Positions 11,090 through 25,369 of a stretch of DNA of 64,000 bases are shown piece by piece (position 1 is the first letter of the stretch; every line of letters starts with the position of its first letter). A program made the position numbers and the translations under genes. The notes below the pieces were generated by a model, which worked only from the letters and a program-made list of their open reading frames with translations, did no database searches and had not been told where the DNA came from. The stretch comes from Struthio camelus. Its lineage: Eukaryota > Chordata > Aves > Struthioniformes > Struthionidae. Where the stretch lies: NCBI RefSeq assembly GCF_040807025.1, contig NC_090967.1, forward strand, positions 494,001-558,000, read 5' to 3'.

Positions 11090-12697
11090 CTGCAATCAAA
11101 ACAGGGCAACACATTCATTTCCCTTTCAATGATGGTACTGTTTTTCCACTGAAACACTAAGTGCCCTCTGAAAATAAATGGAAGATTTCCTGAAACAGAT
11201 GAAAAAATACACTTTCAAACACATTCAGAGAGTCACATTCAAACCTGTGATGTCTAAGCTCAAAGTACAAGAGTCAGATGAATCTCCCCTTTACTGCCTT
11301 ATACTATTGTAGACAGTCACGTTTAACCTATTAGTTTTAGGTTCTTTATGCAGTTGATGTAGCCTTGGCTGTAAAGCTTACAAGGTCAAAGGTATTCTAT
11401 TCCAGAGAAGGAAAACACCAGACAAAAGCTACTGGTTTGTTTTGATATCATAAACCTGGAATAGCTTTCAGAGAGACTGGAACTGATGTGTCTAGCTTTC
11501 CCAAGGATAAATGATTGTACATGTCATGATTCTGATTGGGGAAGGGTGAAGGAGAAATGCTGGAAGCATGTCCTACAACTTTCTTTATCTTCATTATCTA
11601 AAGACATTATCTTGAGTTGATCACCTGCTAAGCTACCAAAATATCAGACACGCTGAACTAACAAGAAGCGTAGACTCTGGCACAGATTAAATCATCTTTC
11701 AAGTGTCAGACAGGAGCCACATCAAACAGAAAGCCGGGAAGAATTTCCCAGCATTAATCTTCTCTGAGCCATAGCATATTAGTTTGCTAGGGCTGCAGAA
11801 ACAAACAAAATAGAAACCTGGTCACCAATACCAAGGTTGACACCAGGACTGATTTCAGCATCTGGAAAACTGACTTCAAGCATCTCGTTATTATGAGGAA
11901 GTTAACTGTAGAAGTATTTTAAAATTGCTTTTAACAAAATATTTACATTTCCTCTGCAGAAGAAAAAGCTTCTCTCATTACCAAGTAACTATCAGAATAA
12001 AAAAAATAAGGGTAAGCAAAATGGGAGTGAGTTTTTAATCACTTCTTGCTTCCTCAACAAAGGAAAGTTATCCAATATTTTTAGTTATGGATATACCGTC
12101 GGCCATTTTTCATATTTTTTTTTAAACAGACAGACATGCCCAGAAGCTTGAGGAACAAACAATTTACAATCTCAGTGTACCTATTTAAATCATTTTAGAA
12201 ACTGATGATGGAATGAGTTAATCTACACAACCCATTAAAAAGTTCACATACTAGTTCTGTAGCAGTTTCATTTAGGATATCTAGCAGTGATAGAAATATC
12301 ACTGTTTTTAGCATAACGTCAAGGAATTCATGAAGAATATGTAAAACTCAGTTCATATCATTCTCTCCAGAAATACGAAAAATATTACTTATGCATTCAA
12401 GTCACTTCAAATACTGTTTGGAGACATAATTATGAAGTAGTAAGTTATGTTTTCTATTTTTAAACAGACAAAACAAATGAGGTGGAAATGACTTCCATAA
12501 CTTCTTACTTTCACAGCTTTAGAAAATGCATTAAAAATAGCCTGTTTAGGAGAATTTAACACTTGGCATGAAACAGACATTCGAGCGAGAATGGGTAGCC
12601 CTTGTGTTTAAGTGTTATACATTTCAGAACCCAGGCTAAATCCAGCTATACTGCAAGAACTTTAAAATAGAACACATACATGCAGCAGACATGAACA

Positions 12698-12800
12698 CTG
12701 GGCTCCAGCAGCACTGATTTGGTGGATGGTACAAACCCCTGGCAGTCTGCTACAGCTTAGGTGCTGGCTGGTAGTACTACTTGCAGATGTTGGTTGCTCA
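12698..12800 (-). pseudogene. ZFR2: ZFR2-like pseudogene: first zinc-finger exon, ligands lost
   Basis: The minus-strand frame reads G-V-C-T-I-H-Q-I-S-A-A-G-A-Q, aligning with H-Y-C-D-V-C-K-I-S-C-A-G-P-Q of the first ZFR-family finger, about half identical. The second zinc-binding cysteine is replaced by His and a conserved Cys by Ala. The exon should end right after the CAG codon. There the sequence is TGTTCA instead of a GT donor, as if one G had been lost. It lies upstream, in transcript order, of the second finger exon, as it should. The upstream boundary is uncertain. Confidence 0.6.
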
Positions 12801-13959
12801 TAAAAAAAAGTTTTTAATTGACTGACTTGGCAGACAGCAGACAATTCACAGATTTGGTTTCTTGATGTCTTTCTCTAAAATAGTAGATAACAAGACTGTT
12901 TATAGGAAAAAAAACATTTAATGACTGGCAGGGAACAACATGGAAGCAGACTAGCAGTGAGAGCATCAGCTGGAAGGGAGGGGGAAAAAGCAGGAAGCAT
13001 TAGCAATCACTCTGAAAGAGTGGGAAGTTTTAATCCATTCCCATGAAGGGCGTCATTTTGATTCCACATGGCGTACAGTATGAGTTACCCCAAAATTAGG
13101 GTATATTGCCAATTTCTGAAGAGAGATACAAGACTTCTTTAAAACATATAAATCCATTGTTTTTGTTTGTATGGCAGATATTCCTACAGTGAGAAGATTT
13201 GGTTACTATGACTCTCTAGAAATATAACTAGATCTGGAACACTTAAATAAGAAAGACCTTTTATCATTCAAAAGGGACAAATAACATGCTAAAGTCTCGA
13301 AGCATCACTCTGAAATTAATTAGAAAAGTCAAAGTCAATTTATTATGCAATACCCAGAGATTTATTATGGACTCAAATGCATCGTACTAGACTAAAGGAA
13401 AAGGAAAAAAAAAAAAAAGTAAAAAAGGGACCCCCCTCCACCCCCAATCCCTAGAGAAACAACAGTTTTTACTTAGATCAGTACAACATACAACAACTTC
13501 TTTAGTCACTTAGTTATAAACAGATGCCTAGAGGCTGCAGGCTTCCAACCAGTGGGAGATCAAATCAAACTCACAAGCACCCTAAAAAGCTGCCAGTCAC
13601 CAGCCAGAGGACATACTAGCAATCAAGAAAATCTGTCTGTTCTGACTGGTCAGAGAAATAAGCATTTCCAAAAGATAATTCATCCTAGCAATTGCTTTCT
13701 GTTGCCTATAGAGGGAGTCTACACTAGCTTGCACATAAGACTGAGAGACTTGAGCAAAATGAAGCCCACTTAGGAAACAAGAGAAATCATGCAACAGTGA
13801 TAAAACAATTGGGTTAAATCTCTGTCAAAAAGGTATTATCTTGCAATAAGAACATTCAGATTTACCTAGTGCAAGAACCACCACCTCTTGTTTGCTTTGC
13901 AGCTAGACCCTACCAGCTTCATTTGAAGAACTGGCTTCTTGTACCAGAAGAGACAAGTA

Positions 13960-14560
13960 ACAGCCACTTCCTATCCAGCTGCCTCATGCCACTTCAGATT
14001 CCATAAACATCTAATATCTGCTTTAGATAATTTCTCCCAGGCTGAAGAGTCCCAGCCCACTCAGTCATCTTCACCATGGAAGCTATGCTACGCCTTTGAT
14101 CCCCATCACCCTCCTCAGGCACTTTCCCAGTCCTACCATATCCTTTCGGAGACAAGAGGACCAGAGAACTTCATGCAACCAGTAACCCTAGCACAGGTAA
14201 ATCATTACTACGTGAAACAGCAGCATAATGATCTTTCCTGTCCTCTATTTTTGCTCTTAATGCCTTAACACTTGATTAGTTTACTGCTGAGCATTATCAT
14301 AAACTCCAAAACGTTGCTCCTGAGTGGTGATTGCCAGCACCGAGTGCCTTATTTTGTGGAAAAGGGAGAACAGTATTCCCCTCCCTCCAGCTTCTACTGC
14401 TGTAGATTTCTTGCTCAGTCACTCAGAAGGTCTTCCTATAATTCCTCATGTTCTGCCTTGAATACCTCAACACCAAGCTTTACCTCCCCTCACTGCTTGC
14501 ATCCTTTTTCAGGCCACTAATGAATATACTGATCCACACTTCCTTCTGAAAAGTTAAAAA
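13960..14560 (-). mobile_element. Very old CR1-like LINE relic
   Basis: Scattered blocks resemble the minus-strand view of an ancient amniote CR1/L3-type ORF2 3' region. One is TCTCCCAGGCTGAAGAGTCC at about 14033, another the CCTTTGATC block near 14094, and a third is related to a final 'ATGAATAT' block near 14520. The open frame across it (13939-14268, + strand) is a shadow of this relic and not a gene. It is far more diverged than the other CR1 copies. A repeat-library search would settle the subfamily. Confidence 0.45.
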
Positions 14561-17449
14561 CACATCTAATTATTACCATACTATATTGCCAGCATGATCT
14601 GGGAGAAAATACCTTCTCATACAAGAAAGGATTTATAAATAAAAATCCACACACACTCTTCATAACCAACTGTTTCATTCCAAATTATACCACAGTTCTA
14701 GGTTAGATTAATACCTACAGTCAATTATGCACTTGAGGAAACAATTCTCTCCTGATGCCAGCACCAACTACACTCAGGAAACAAGATTCAGTTATAACTA
14801 TTCCAATTACAGAACTGTAAAGGCTGTAGGTATGTTGAGAAAAAACCCTGTTCTCCTAATGACCCATGAAGAACATGGGAGTTTCATAGCCTTCAGCATC
14901 AGAAAGGACTATCTCCTGTGTAAACCATACAATTTATTCCAAGAGCTAATCTGGCAGCCTCTACAACTCTCACCCCTGTCTGTAAAACATTAGGCATATC
15001 CAACGTTTAAAAAAAAAAAAAAAGTTCCTTCTATACCACTTCTAGCATTAAAAAAAATGATTGAGAATCTTGTCTCAGAGTGAGAAGGAGAGGCAGCGAT
15101 GTTTCTTTCCTTTAAGTCATCAGATCTATAGAACTGCTGTCACTGGTATTAGTGTGGATCAGGAAAAAAGTTGCTGCCATAGGCAAATCGTTAGCCTACT
15201 GTTAGTCAATGAGGGCTTATTATTGAGAAACTTGTTTATCAAAGGAGGTAGAAAACTGTCCTATTATCCCTCTGTTCTTTGCAGAATGGCTTGCCACTTC
15301 TGTTATCATGGAGCGTCCAGCAAGGATTATGAGTATTTTCCACCCAAGTATGAACGTGTCCATATTTGACTTTAGCTACTCACAGTCCTTTCATCTGTTA
15401 TTTGTAGATTCCTTCCTCCTTCAACTATCTTCCTCTATACTTGGCAGTAATTTGATATTTCCCCCTACAAATATATCCTTTGGAGTAGGATAGATGCCTA
15501 AACTTTATTTCCCTTTTTTATTGTACTACTTGTGATAGCTTCCCCCTGCCGTTTTAATGGCAAAAGATGGACAGGTGCTAAATAAATCTAATGCTAATGG
15601 CAGAATGGGTTGGAGATGATACTGTACAAGCTGTATTGATAGCTTGGTCTAGGAAATCTTCCACGTTCCTGAAGCTTCACAGATTGACAGTTTTTCTTCA
15701 AGACGTTCAAACGTACTCCTTTACTACAGTCTCCAATCCACAACCAGTGCAGATAACTCACTTTTTCAGGAAAGGAACACTGGCACATCCATGTAGATTA
15801 AAAGGTGTTGATGAACCTATTCTTTATTGATGCCAAAGTATACCTACAAAAAAGAAAAATCATGAAAAAGCTCCCACGAAAGCTCTCTACTGTCCGCTGA
15901 AGCGTTCTCAGTACGTGGATTAAAAAAAAAAAAAAAAAAAAAATCAGAACAACTCCCTAGTTAAGCAAACTCCCAACCAGCTTACTATTTCAAAGCCACA
16001 AGTCTGAACAAGAGATCTGTTTTTCCTTGGAAAGCATTAGAGATATGTCTATAATAAATCACATGAGATGTAAAGACAATGACTCACTTCATTATCTTTA
16101 AAGCATGAGAACAGAATGCAGAGAAAAAAGTCCCTAGGAAATGCTGATTTCAGCTGCACTTCGCTCTCTGGTAGCAGTCTCAGCGAAGAAGAAACAATAA
16201 AGTGATTCTGAACAGAATCACTACAGAAACAGTACTACAGCAATTACATGGCATTAGTCTGAATTTCTGTATTATACTCACTCATTTTACAGTTACAAAA
16301 AAGTGCCATTTAAGTAAGCCTGCAAATTTAACCTTAAGGCTCAAAGTTAAATACAGTGCAAAGTAAAGGAAGAAACATGCCAGTAAAAGAAGTTCTGACA
16401 GACAAGTGGACAAAAGTAAACACTTTGATGTAGTAAACAGTTCTGCTGATAAATCACAGCAGTGAGTTCAATATATAATAAACACGTCAATTTTGGAATG
16501 AGTAATAAGAAGTTGCAAAGTCTTCATAACTTGATATCATGACAAGGCAGGCAATTCCTAATTTAGTGCACTAGGAGCTCTCACTTCCTATGGACTACCT
16601 CATAAGTATGACAGCACATTTTTTTCATAATGTAGCCTGAATCTTTATGGTGGACAGGTAAGTGGGATTTGGGGGGGAGGGGGAGGAGACAGAGAGGAAG
16701 GGAAAGAAAGTGCTGTCGCTGAAATTTTCTGAACTAGGCTTTTAACATCCACGAAAGCAATATGACTTAGTACAAGAGAGTTGCTTATTGGATCCTACTG
16801 AAGCCCTAATCCAAATTCCGCCACGCTTCCTCAGTGGTTTCAAAACCCTACTGAGCCTCTCGGACTCAGTTTCCATACCTGTACAATATGCGCAAGCTTA
16901 CCTGTATCACAAGGATCTAAATTCAGGTAAGTTAATTTAATAAAGAAAATACTGTACACACATCATGTAGCCACTGCCAGAGATGGAGCACTGCTGGCAA
17001 AACATTCTCTGTGAAGAGCCCCTGAGAATTACGTGCAACAGACTAGACCCAAAGCTTGCATTTATTCGTCCTCATACATTGCCTATTACTTCCACTGAAT
17101 TATCTGAGCATATCTCCTATTATTCAAAAGGGAGAATTAAAGCTCTACTAAATTGTTGTGCAGCAGAGGAAGTTGCAGAACAGGGTTTTCTTTTCAGTAT
17201 CCTGTCGCCTGAAATGCATTCTAGTGCCAAAATGAAATGCGTAGGCACAAAGAAAACTGAAGGTAGTAATGACTGAGGCTTTTCAATTAAAGATTAGAGA
17301 ATAAACAATTTTAACCATTACTATCTTTACTGTGCAATTAACATGAGCAAATGCCATCAATACAGGTCACCAACTAAAAAACACAAAACAAAAAAAAACA
17401 GGAAGTGCCCATGGATTAATACTTGTAAGCTTGGCGTTATGACAGGCTA
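14561..17449. other. Presumed intron of the ZFR2-like relic; no gene recognised
   Basis: AT-rich DNA with homopolymer runs: a 15-A tract near 15010 and 22 A at 15922-15943. There is a G-rich stretch near 16670-16690. The open frames show no recognisable domains. Confidence 0.5.
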
Positions 17450-17630
17450 GGGAATAGGCTGCTGCTGCTGACTTCCATAACCAGAGTCCTGTCCCCACTG
17501 TGTTTGATGCGCTCCAGATGTAACAGCTGTATTGGCCTGAGAGTGGAAGCATAAGATTTGCCATGCAAGAGTTCGCTGTATTGTATGGCTTGCTGCACTG
17601 GCTGGATGTAATTAAACTATAGCTGGCTGA
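17450..17630 (-). pseudogene. ZFR2: Candidate N-terminal Q/S-rich exon of the ZFR2-like pseudogene
   Basis: A strong acceptor (ttcttttttttagcag) precedes, on the minus strand, a low-complexity coding-like stretch that needs frame changes to read through. Pieces such as I-Q-P-V-Q-Q-A-I-Q-Y, N-T-A-V-T-S-G, and G-Y-G-S-Q-Q-Q-Q-P resemble the Y/S/Q/A-rich N-terminal half of ZFR proteins, which contains V-Q-P-V and T-A-V-T-Y-S-G before a glutamine run. A TAG follows the Q-rich end. It is upstream of the zinc-finger exons, in the correct order. Low-complexity similarity is weak evidence by itself. Confidence 0.4.
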
Positions 17631-18934
17631 CTGCTAAAAAAAAGAAATACATGAAAAATATAAACAAATATACAGGAGCACAAAGTTTTACTTAACAGAC
17701 CCCGTTTCCATTCACAGAATCCACTCATACTGCATTTTATTAACACCCTGCAAGACAGTCAACGTATGAAGGCTTTGACTAACGCTGCAGTTCAAAGTCT
17801 GTGCTACAAAGTTAGGGTCACAAGTGATGAAGACTGGAGTTAAGATAACCACAGGAAGAAGCCAGAACACAGGTCCCTAAGAAAATGACAGCAGCACAGA
17901 TTGCACACTATGATGAACAACAAACAATTTTACCTTTGGTACCATGGGCAAAAAATACTCATGCTTTTATCCAGCACTAAGTCAGAGTAGGACTATTAAA
18001 ACATCTCATTCACCTAAGCAATGTATCTCACTCCTCGGTCCATTATTACATCTTTGCCCGACAAAGTATAAATCAGGCAAGTGTAACATGCTAAAAGTTA
18101 CAGCAGTAACGTTTAAGGAGCACATAACATACCACCCTGAGAGGGAGCTCTCCAATGACACACACATTTAAGAATGTGCCTGAAGGATGCTATTGTTTGG
18201 TTTAAGTTCAAGCTTTCATTTTTTATATTACTCTTAACTGTGTAATTCATTTCAGAGCCCAACATTTATTTGCATATGCAGTATATGCCTATACATTTTA
18301 TAATCTAAATATATAGAAATGCTATTACCACTGTGAAGACAGTGATCAGTATTATCTGCTCTAAAGCAGTCTTCAAATATGAGACTATTACCATTTAATT
18401 AATAACTATTTAAGCACTATAAAGTGTCATAGCCTTTCAGAAACAATAGAGGACTAAGTCAAGTAGACTAGATGTGACACATTCAAAACTCTGCACTACA
18501 TTTTAACATTATCCTCATCCTTACCATTGATCCGCATCAAGATAAAACCTAGCGCAGAGATTTCATGCTTAGCTTTACAAAGAATCTTCAAATCACTAAG
18601 CAGGTAATGCAAAAGTACCTCCCTTTAGATAAAATTCTATCACTTGTAACCCTATGACTTTTCTCCCCTGAACAACAAACTAGAAACAGTCTCTGTGTAT
18701 GCACGAAACAGCCATTCCAAACTTTGTCCAGAAAAGGATGCTCAAGACAAATATGTGAGTATGCTATGTTTTTGCTACATTTTACATCCTCATTTGCCTC
18801 AGTCTAAATATTTAATGCCCTCATATTATCCCTGTGCGATGAAGAAATGCTATTACACAGAAAGAAACAGAACTACAGAGACCGTGGAAATGCTAATGTG
18901 GTTTCTGAGAAAGGAACACAGACAGCAGCCTGGA

Positions 18935-19040
18935 GATCACAGAATGGCTGAAGCTGGCAGGGACCTCTGGAGAGCACCTAGTCCAATCCCCTGCTCCAAG
19001 CAGGGCCAACTAGAGCACGTTGCCCAGGTCCATGTCAAGC
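18935..19040 (-). mobile_element. Short CR1 LINE 3' tail (minus strand)
   Basis: About 105 bases matching a CR1 3' end seen in reverse: GATCACAGAATGGCTGAAGC, then GGGACCTCTGGAGA, the AGTCCAA block and GCCCAGGTCC. The sequence differs from the three young minus-strand copies, so it belongs to another subfamily. Confidence 0.85.
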
Positions 19041-21978
19041 AACACAAGCAAAGGTTATTTTGGTTCCGAACTTTGTACTAAATGCTTGCGTGAATGGTGC
19101 ATGGGCTTTATAAAGAAGGATTTTTATCTACGTGACTGTTGCATCTAACACTATATTGCACTAATAGGATAGCCTACTCCTTCCAGCAACACAGACGTAG
19201 ACTCTTGTTCTATCAAGAAGCAGAGAAACTTGATTAAAAAAAAAAAAACAAACAAGAAAAGCAAGAAAGTATGTTACTAAAGAAATCATTAAAACCAGAT
19301 CTCTGTCAACTCTTGACTGAGTTAGTCACAAGGAAACAAATCCTTTTATCATTGAACTGAAATGAGAACAAGCTATCATAGCATATATGTTAAAGGAAAT
19401 ACAGCCTTTCAATTTCTATCTTGCAAGTTTTGTTTCAGACTTGAATTTATCAAGAGTGAATAAGTTATTTTCCATATATCCTTAAGCTATTAGGTTACAA
19501 GACAATTTTTGTATTTAGACATTTTACCAGCGTGCAACATTTCAGTTTGTTATTAGAGATGAAGTAGAGTATGAGACATACAATGCAGATAAGTTTCCCA
19601 TTGTAATAAACTGTTAAGTCACAGAGAAAACCAAAGGAAAACAAAAAGTTCATTAGTTGTAACAGTTCACAGAACAACATCCCTGAAATGACATTTTCCT
19701 CATGCAGTGGAATAATGGACAAGAACTTCCTCTAAAAGTCTTTTCAAATCATCCTAAAGTGTGGAAAACTGTTAAGAGCATTCCTCCTTCTCCTACAGCT
19801 CTACTGCTTTCGCATATATTATTTTGAAGCCATGGTTCACTTCAACATCCAAGCCAGAGGTTTTTTTTTTTTTTCATTTTTTTTTAAGAGTCAAAAATTT
19901 ACAAAGTTTGAGTAATTTATAACTCCACTTGCTTTCATGTTTAGTTATTTAATTTCAAAAGATGAAACAAGGCTAACAAAGTTATTTACTTCTTCCACCT
20001 TCAGAAACCATTAAAATGGAAGGCCACGGATAACAGCAAACAATTAAATTGAGACCTTCTAAAACTGGATATTAATATTACTGTAACAATTACAAGCATT
20101 AGTCTCCAAAACTCTTTCCACTGTGCATGCATGGAGAGAGAAACAAGAACCATCATCCTTTGTTAAAAAAAAAAAAAAAAAAAAGCAAAATATACTGAAG
20201 AGAAATCTGGAGAATGGGACAGGAAAGGAAATTGAACTCACATATATAGAATTCAAAAGCATCGTGCTGCGAGTGTTAAAAACCTAACAGCTTCCCATCC
20301 TCACCAGAAGCAGAATTCTGTTATAACCCCCCCACCAAAACAAAACAAAACAAAACGAGTCTACATCATGGCCCTGACTTAACATTTTATAAGTTTAGCT
20401 CTTGTAAGAAATCAAAACTTTGAACTGCAGGTTGTGTGGGTGGTTTTATTTATTTATTTATTTAAATGTTCACCTGTTCTCAAAAGGAAAGTTATTTCTC
20501 TGTGAATGTTTTGTAACCTTTACCAAAGATAAATTGCTTAGTCACGTTGACATTTTTACACAGTGCTATCTTTGGGAGTCACTTTAGAATATTATCTTAA
20601 AAGTAGTTTACTAGAGATCTTAATGCAATGAATGCACAAATTTAACCTGCAAAATAGGGAAAAAATTCTCTGTCAGTATTGGGTAGATCCTAAAGCCTGA
20701 AATATCACTAATTCAAGAAAGAGAGACTCTTTCTTAGGAAGCTTACTGCTCATTCAGTTCAAACTATACTGAATCCTGTCCCAGAATACATCATACAGTC
20801 AGTAGAAAAAACACCAATGTCTACAGTTGATTTTTGGTTAAAACAACTACAAATTCAGTATTGTCTTCTGAGATGTCATGTTAGAAGGCAGTAGATAGCA
20901 GTTATGGAACAACTAATTTTCCATTCACGTAAGGCAGCCTACGTTTATACATGCTGCAGTGAACTTGTCAGGGGGGACCTTTTAATAAGGACAATACTGG
21001 AATGCTATGGTGTTATCTGAAGGCCATGCAGGGTATGACCAGGACCATTCTGAATTGGTTTCAGTCATACCTGACAGAGCTCTCCCACATGGTTGTGATG
21101 GCTGATCTGTCTGAACTAAAGATTGTATGTGAATTGCCCCCAGGCCAGTTTTGACTTCAGTGATTTTCAGCATCTGTAAGCTGCTTTTCGGAGAGATTTT
21201 TTGAAAGACAGGGCTTGGGCTCTTGATACTATGCTGGCGATACCTCTTGTGTATCTCTTATTTCCTAACTATTATAACACTCAAGATATTTGGGACTAGA
21301 TGACTAGAAATTCTGAAATTAAACCTTTACAAGACACAGATAATGCAGATTTTTTTTTTTACTAACATTTCCTTAGACATCCCACTGTCACATATTCAGA
21401 GAAGCATTCAGCATGTAAATATATACAAAGTGTAAGCTTGGTATTAAAAACAAAAACAAAAAAAGCCCACAACTAACCATCATCCTGCTAGATGGCCACA
21501 CATCTGCTGGCACTTTGATAAGGTAACCAAGACACAATCCCTCAAGATAGAACCCATGCTTCATGGTGTAATAAAGTTTACAAGATTACCTGAAACATTC
21601 ACCTGGAAAGTGTAAAACTCTATATATTTGGGGATAAGAACAGATCAAGGCTACACGTTGCTTCACTTTAAGCATTTGCTGCAGACTGGTACGCTTAACA
21701 CATCATTTACATCTTTCAACCGTGATTCTGATATGATGTTCAATCCTTCTACAAAGTTTGGTGACCTAAACAGATTCACGCTACTACAACACAAGATTCA
21801 ACAGAGCTTTGATGTTTCAAGCTTTCACTAACAAAAGTATAGTCATACTTTCCTCCGTAAAGCCCTGTATCTTTACAAAAATCTCTCTTAGAGTTCTGAA
21901 ATATACCCCTGAAGAATGAAATACTTGAAGTCTGATAGCAGTTATTTTGTCGTGTATTTCTTCCATGGTGGTGGCAAG
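19041..21978. other. No gene recognised; simple repeats only
   Basis: Contains T-runs near 19861 and 19880, an A-run at 20165-20184, an AAAAC-type tract at 20337-20355 and (TTTA)n at about 20446-20464. If the CpG island at 25.4 kb is the promoter, this lies within 5' introns of the ZFR2-like relic. Confidence 0.5.
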
Positions 21979-22868
21979 ATCACAGACTCAGAATCACAGA
22001 ATGGTTTAGGTTGGAAGGGACCTCTGGAGATCATCTAGTCCAACCTCCCTGCTCAAGCAGGGTCACCTAGAGCATATTGCCCAGGATCACATCCAGGCGG
22101 GTTTGGAATATCTCCAGCGAAGGAGACTCCACCACCTCTCTGGGCAACCTGTTCCAATGCTCTGTCACCCTCACAGTGAAGAAGTTTTTTCTCAGGTTCA
22201 GATGGAACTTCCTGTGGTTCAGTTTCTGCCCATTGCCTCTTGTCCTGTTGCTGGGCACCACGGAGAAGAGGCTGGCCTCATCCTCTTGACACTCCCCCTG
22301 CAGATACTTGTACACGTTGATGTGATCACCTCTCAGTCTTCTCTTCTCCAGGCTGAACAGGCCCAGCCCTTGCAGTCTTTCTTCAGAGGAGAGGTGCTCC
22401 AGCCCTCTAATCATCTTGGTAGCCCTCCAGTAGTGCCATGTCTCTCTTGTACTGGGGAGCCCAGAACGGGACACAGTACTCCAGCTGAGGCCTCGCCAGG
22501 GCTGAGGAGAGGGGCAGGATCACCTCCCTCCACCTGCTGGCAACACTCTGCCTAATGCACCCCAGCATACCATGGGCCTTCTTGGCCACAAGGGCACACT
22601 GCTGCCTCATGCTTAACTTGTTGTCCACCAGCACTCCCAGCTCCTTCTCTGCAGAGCTCCTTTCCAGCAGGTCAACCCCCAGCCTGTACTGGTGCAGGGG
22701 ATTATTCCTGCCTAGGTGCAGGACCCTGCACTTGCCTTTGTTGAACTTCAGGAGGTTCCTCTCTGCCCACCTCTCCAGCCTATCCAGGTCCCTCTGAATG
22801 GCAGCACAGTCTTCTAGTGTGTTAGCCTCTCCCCCCAGTTTAGTATCATCAGCAAACTTGCTGAAGAT
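21979..22868 (-). mobile_element. CR1 LINE, 5'-truncated (about 0.9 kb), minus strand
   Basis: Same family as the 5.63-kb copy. It starts on the + strand with repeated TCACAGA(A) units and breaks off in ORF2 just before the catalytic F-A-D-D motif region (minus-strand frame 22883-22407, then 22474-22067). Unlike the 5.63-kb copy it lacks the extra T, so the frame [12 protein letters not shown] is intact over that site. The two RT/C-terminal frames are still interrupted near 22.44 kb. The left flank has a partly duplicated terminus (ATCACAGACTCAGAATCACAG). Confidence 0.94.
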
Positions 22869-25369
22869 GTGTAAGGCTTGCACAAGTGCTGTAAACGTTC
22901 AAGCCAACTGATAACTTCATAAAGTCTATAAGATTATTTTGGAATTATGGCATCCATATTGCCATAGTTTCTGTATTTAAGGTCACCCAGAATACAGGCT
23001 CTGAAACCATAAAGCTCTGTCAGTGACTGCAAACCATTCATATCAAATATTAAAATCACAGAACGCTTTGTAATTATTGTTGGTGCCAGTAAAGATAACC
23101 TCAGTGTCAAGTTTGACAGCAATGTCAATGGACTTACCATTACTGAAGTATCTAAATCAAACTCATGGCTTCAATGAGGCAGTTACATCACTGTAGACAT
23201 CTGAACCATATAAGGACAGATAAGCAAATATATTTATGTGTATTGTTTTTGTGGTAATAAATACTTAATCTTGAGACTAACACGCTGTTCGCAAACCACC
23301 ATTCCTGAACCATATATCCCACTCCTCATAACTCCCTACCATTAGTTCACACATGGGCACTTGAGTACAATGCTTTGCCAAATCGTCCAAAATACAGAAA
23401 AGCAGGCACCTTCCTCAAGCCTTCCAGGAAAGGAAAATAAAGTAATTCAGACAGCGCTTACCATGCATTTTCATTTTGCTTAGAATCCTGAAGAAGTTTC
23501 AGGGATTGAAAGATAGTAAGAAACGCAATTAATGTTTTCTTATTGGTAGTTTGACTGATAAAGTGTTTTTCACATTAAACTGAGATTAGAAGATGTGGTC
23601 ACTCAGTAAGCTTAGCCTGATTTTCTCTGCTAAGCAAAGCTACAGCAAGCAATGAGGTCTCATGCACAGGCTACAACTAGTAAGCAATATGCAGATGCAG
23701 TGATTTACTTTAATATAAAAATGCTAAATACTATGCTCCTATAAACAAGAGACATGAACACGTGAAAGCATGCTACCAGCAGTCACAAAAAGTTACTATG
23801 CTTTAAGAAGGGATTGTCTTAAGCGTCACAACTTAAATGTGCATTCAGATTTGTCATAAAATATGACATGTGCTTCCCAAACATTTTCTTCTGTTTAGAT
23901 TGGGATACATAGTAAGATTGATTGATCATAAAGTAAGATTGATCATAAAAACGGTCATCAATGCTTTTATATTTTAATTGCAACAGATAGTTAGCGCTTC
24001 CTGGAAAGAGAACTATACTACAAATAAACACTATATCAAGCAGTGACATCATTCAAAGCTGGTATAAGACTATGCAAAACCACAAGCTTCATAAATAACG
24101 ACCTTGAAATAAAAAGGACTACTGGCAACCAGATAAGCTTCCACTTTGCTTTCTCTGTTTTTGTTGTTTCGCTAGGGAGGTATTTTATTCACTAAGCTTT
24201 CATTAAGATGTTTTCAAACACCGGGCTAACATACAATGTAACTGCTGTACAAAAAATAGGGAAGAAAATTGCAGAGGCCGTTAATGCACAAAGGAAAAGC
24301 AAAATCAAAGAAATGGGAAGAGAAAAACCTTCAACAAGGGCTTATTTACCTGCAAATTTAAATTGAATTTTAAGTTATCCACACTTGTCCCCAAGCCATT
24401 AAATGTGACAGGTTTAATTTGAAAAGTCTGGTACCTCACTGTAGTGGCACAGAGAAACCTCAAGTAGCACGTTCCACCAGACAATGCATCCACTATTCAG
24501 TGCAAAGAGGCTCTCCACTTGAAAGCTCACTAGCCCTCCAATGCTTTCCCACTGTTTTCTGCATTGCTCTAATAAAGGCCAGAGAAATCCACTCACAATT
24601 CAATGAAAATTTAAAGGGGGCTTCTCTTATTGCTGTGCAAGGAACAGCAGAATATGCCCCACGTGACATAATTCACAAGTGAAACGACAGCACTAGCAGA
24701 ATGAAACAGGTACTTAAAACTAACCACAATGAAGGTAACTCCTAGAAAGGGAAATACCAAATACGACTCCATCCTTCTACAAACAACCAGAAGGAACTTC
24801 TGGAGAGCACAGAACACTCTGAACAAGTGGGTATTATCAGAGCAGATCTCTGGGGAGGAAGCTACCCTCAAGAATGATGACTGGGTAAGAACCAAGAAAT
24901 TCCCAAGAGCCACAGAACACCAGAAGGAGTGAAAGGAGCAAAGGGGAACTACAAGAAAAGTGAAATCAGAAAGCATTGTTTGGGAGGATGCTCACGGTGG
25001 AGCAATACAGCTACCCTTGAGTCTGGCAAACAAAATCGCTGTCTGGGGCCACAAGCCACAAGGAGATAGAACTGGGGTGTCAGGTACCCAAAAGTCTTGG
25101 AACAATGCCAGGGGTGCTTGTTCAAAGAAACAGAAGATAACACTGGCGGCTGGAGCTCTGAGAAGACAACGGAACGGGTGGAAAAAGGGCTCTTAGGGGA
25201 AAACAGAGGTCTGAAAAAAATACGATGCCCTACGGGAGGAAGGGGAAGATAAAGAAACTGAACACAGCAGGGAGGAAGAAGGCCATCACAGAGGGAGGGG
25301 AGGGCAGAAGTGAGGACACCTTTCAGGAGCTAGTTACTTCACAAGGCAGAAAGGACGGAAGAGGGAGCT
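22869..25369. other. No gene recognised; purine-rich flank of the CpG island
   Basis: AT-rich up to about 24.4 kb. It is then increasingly purine-rich on the + strand (24.7-25.35 kb) towards the CpG island, giving several overlapping open frames on both strands without recognisable domains. Confidence 0.45.

Noticed and set aside
13939..14268. 109-codon + strand open frame
   Set aside because: Overlaps an old CR1-like relic in reverse; no protein family recognised.
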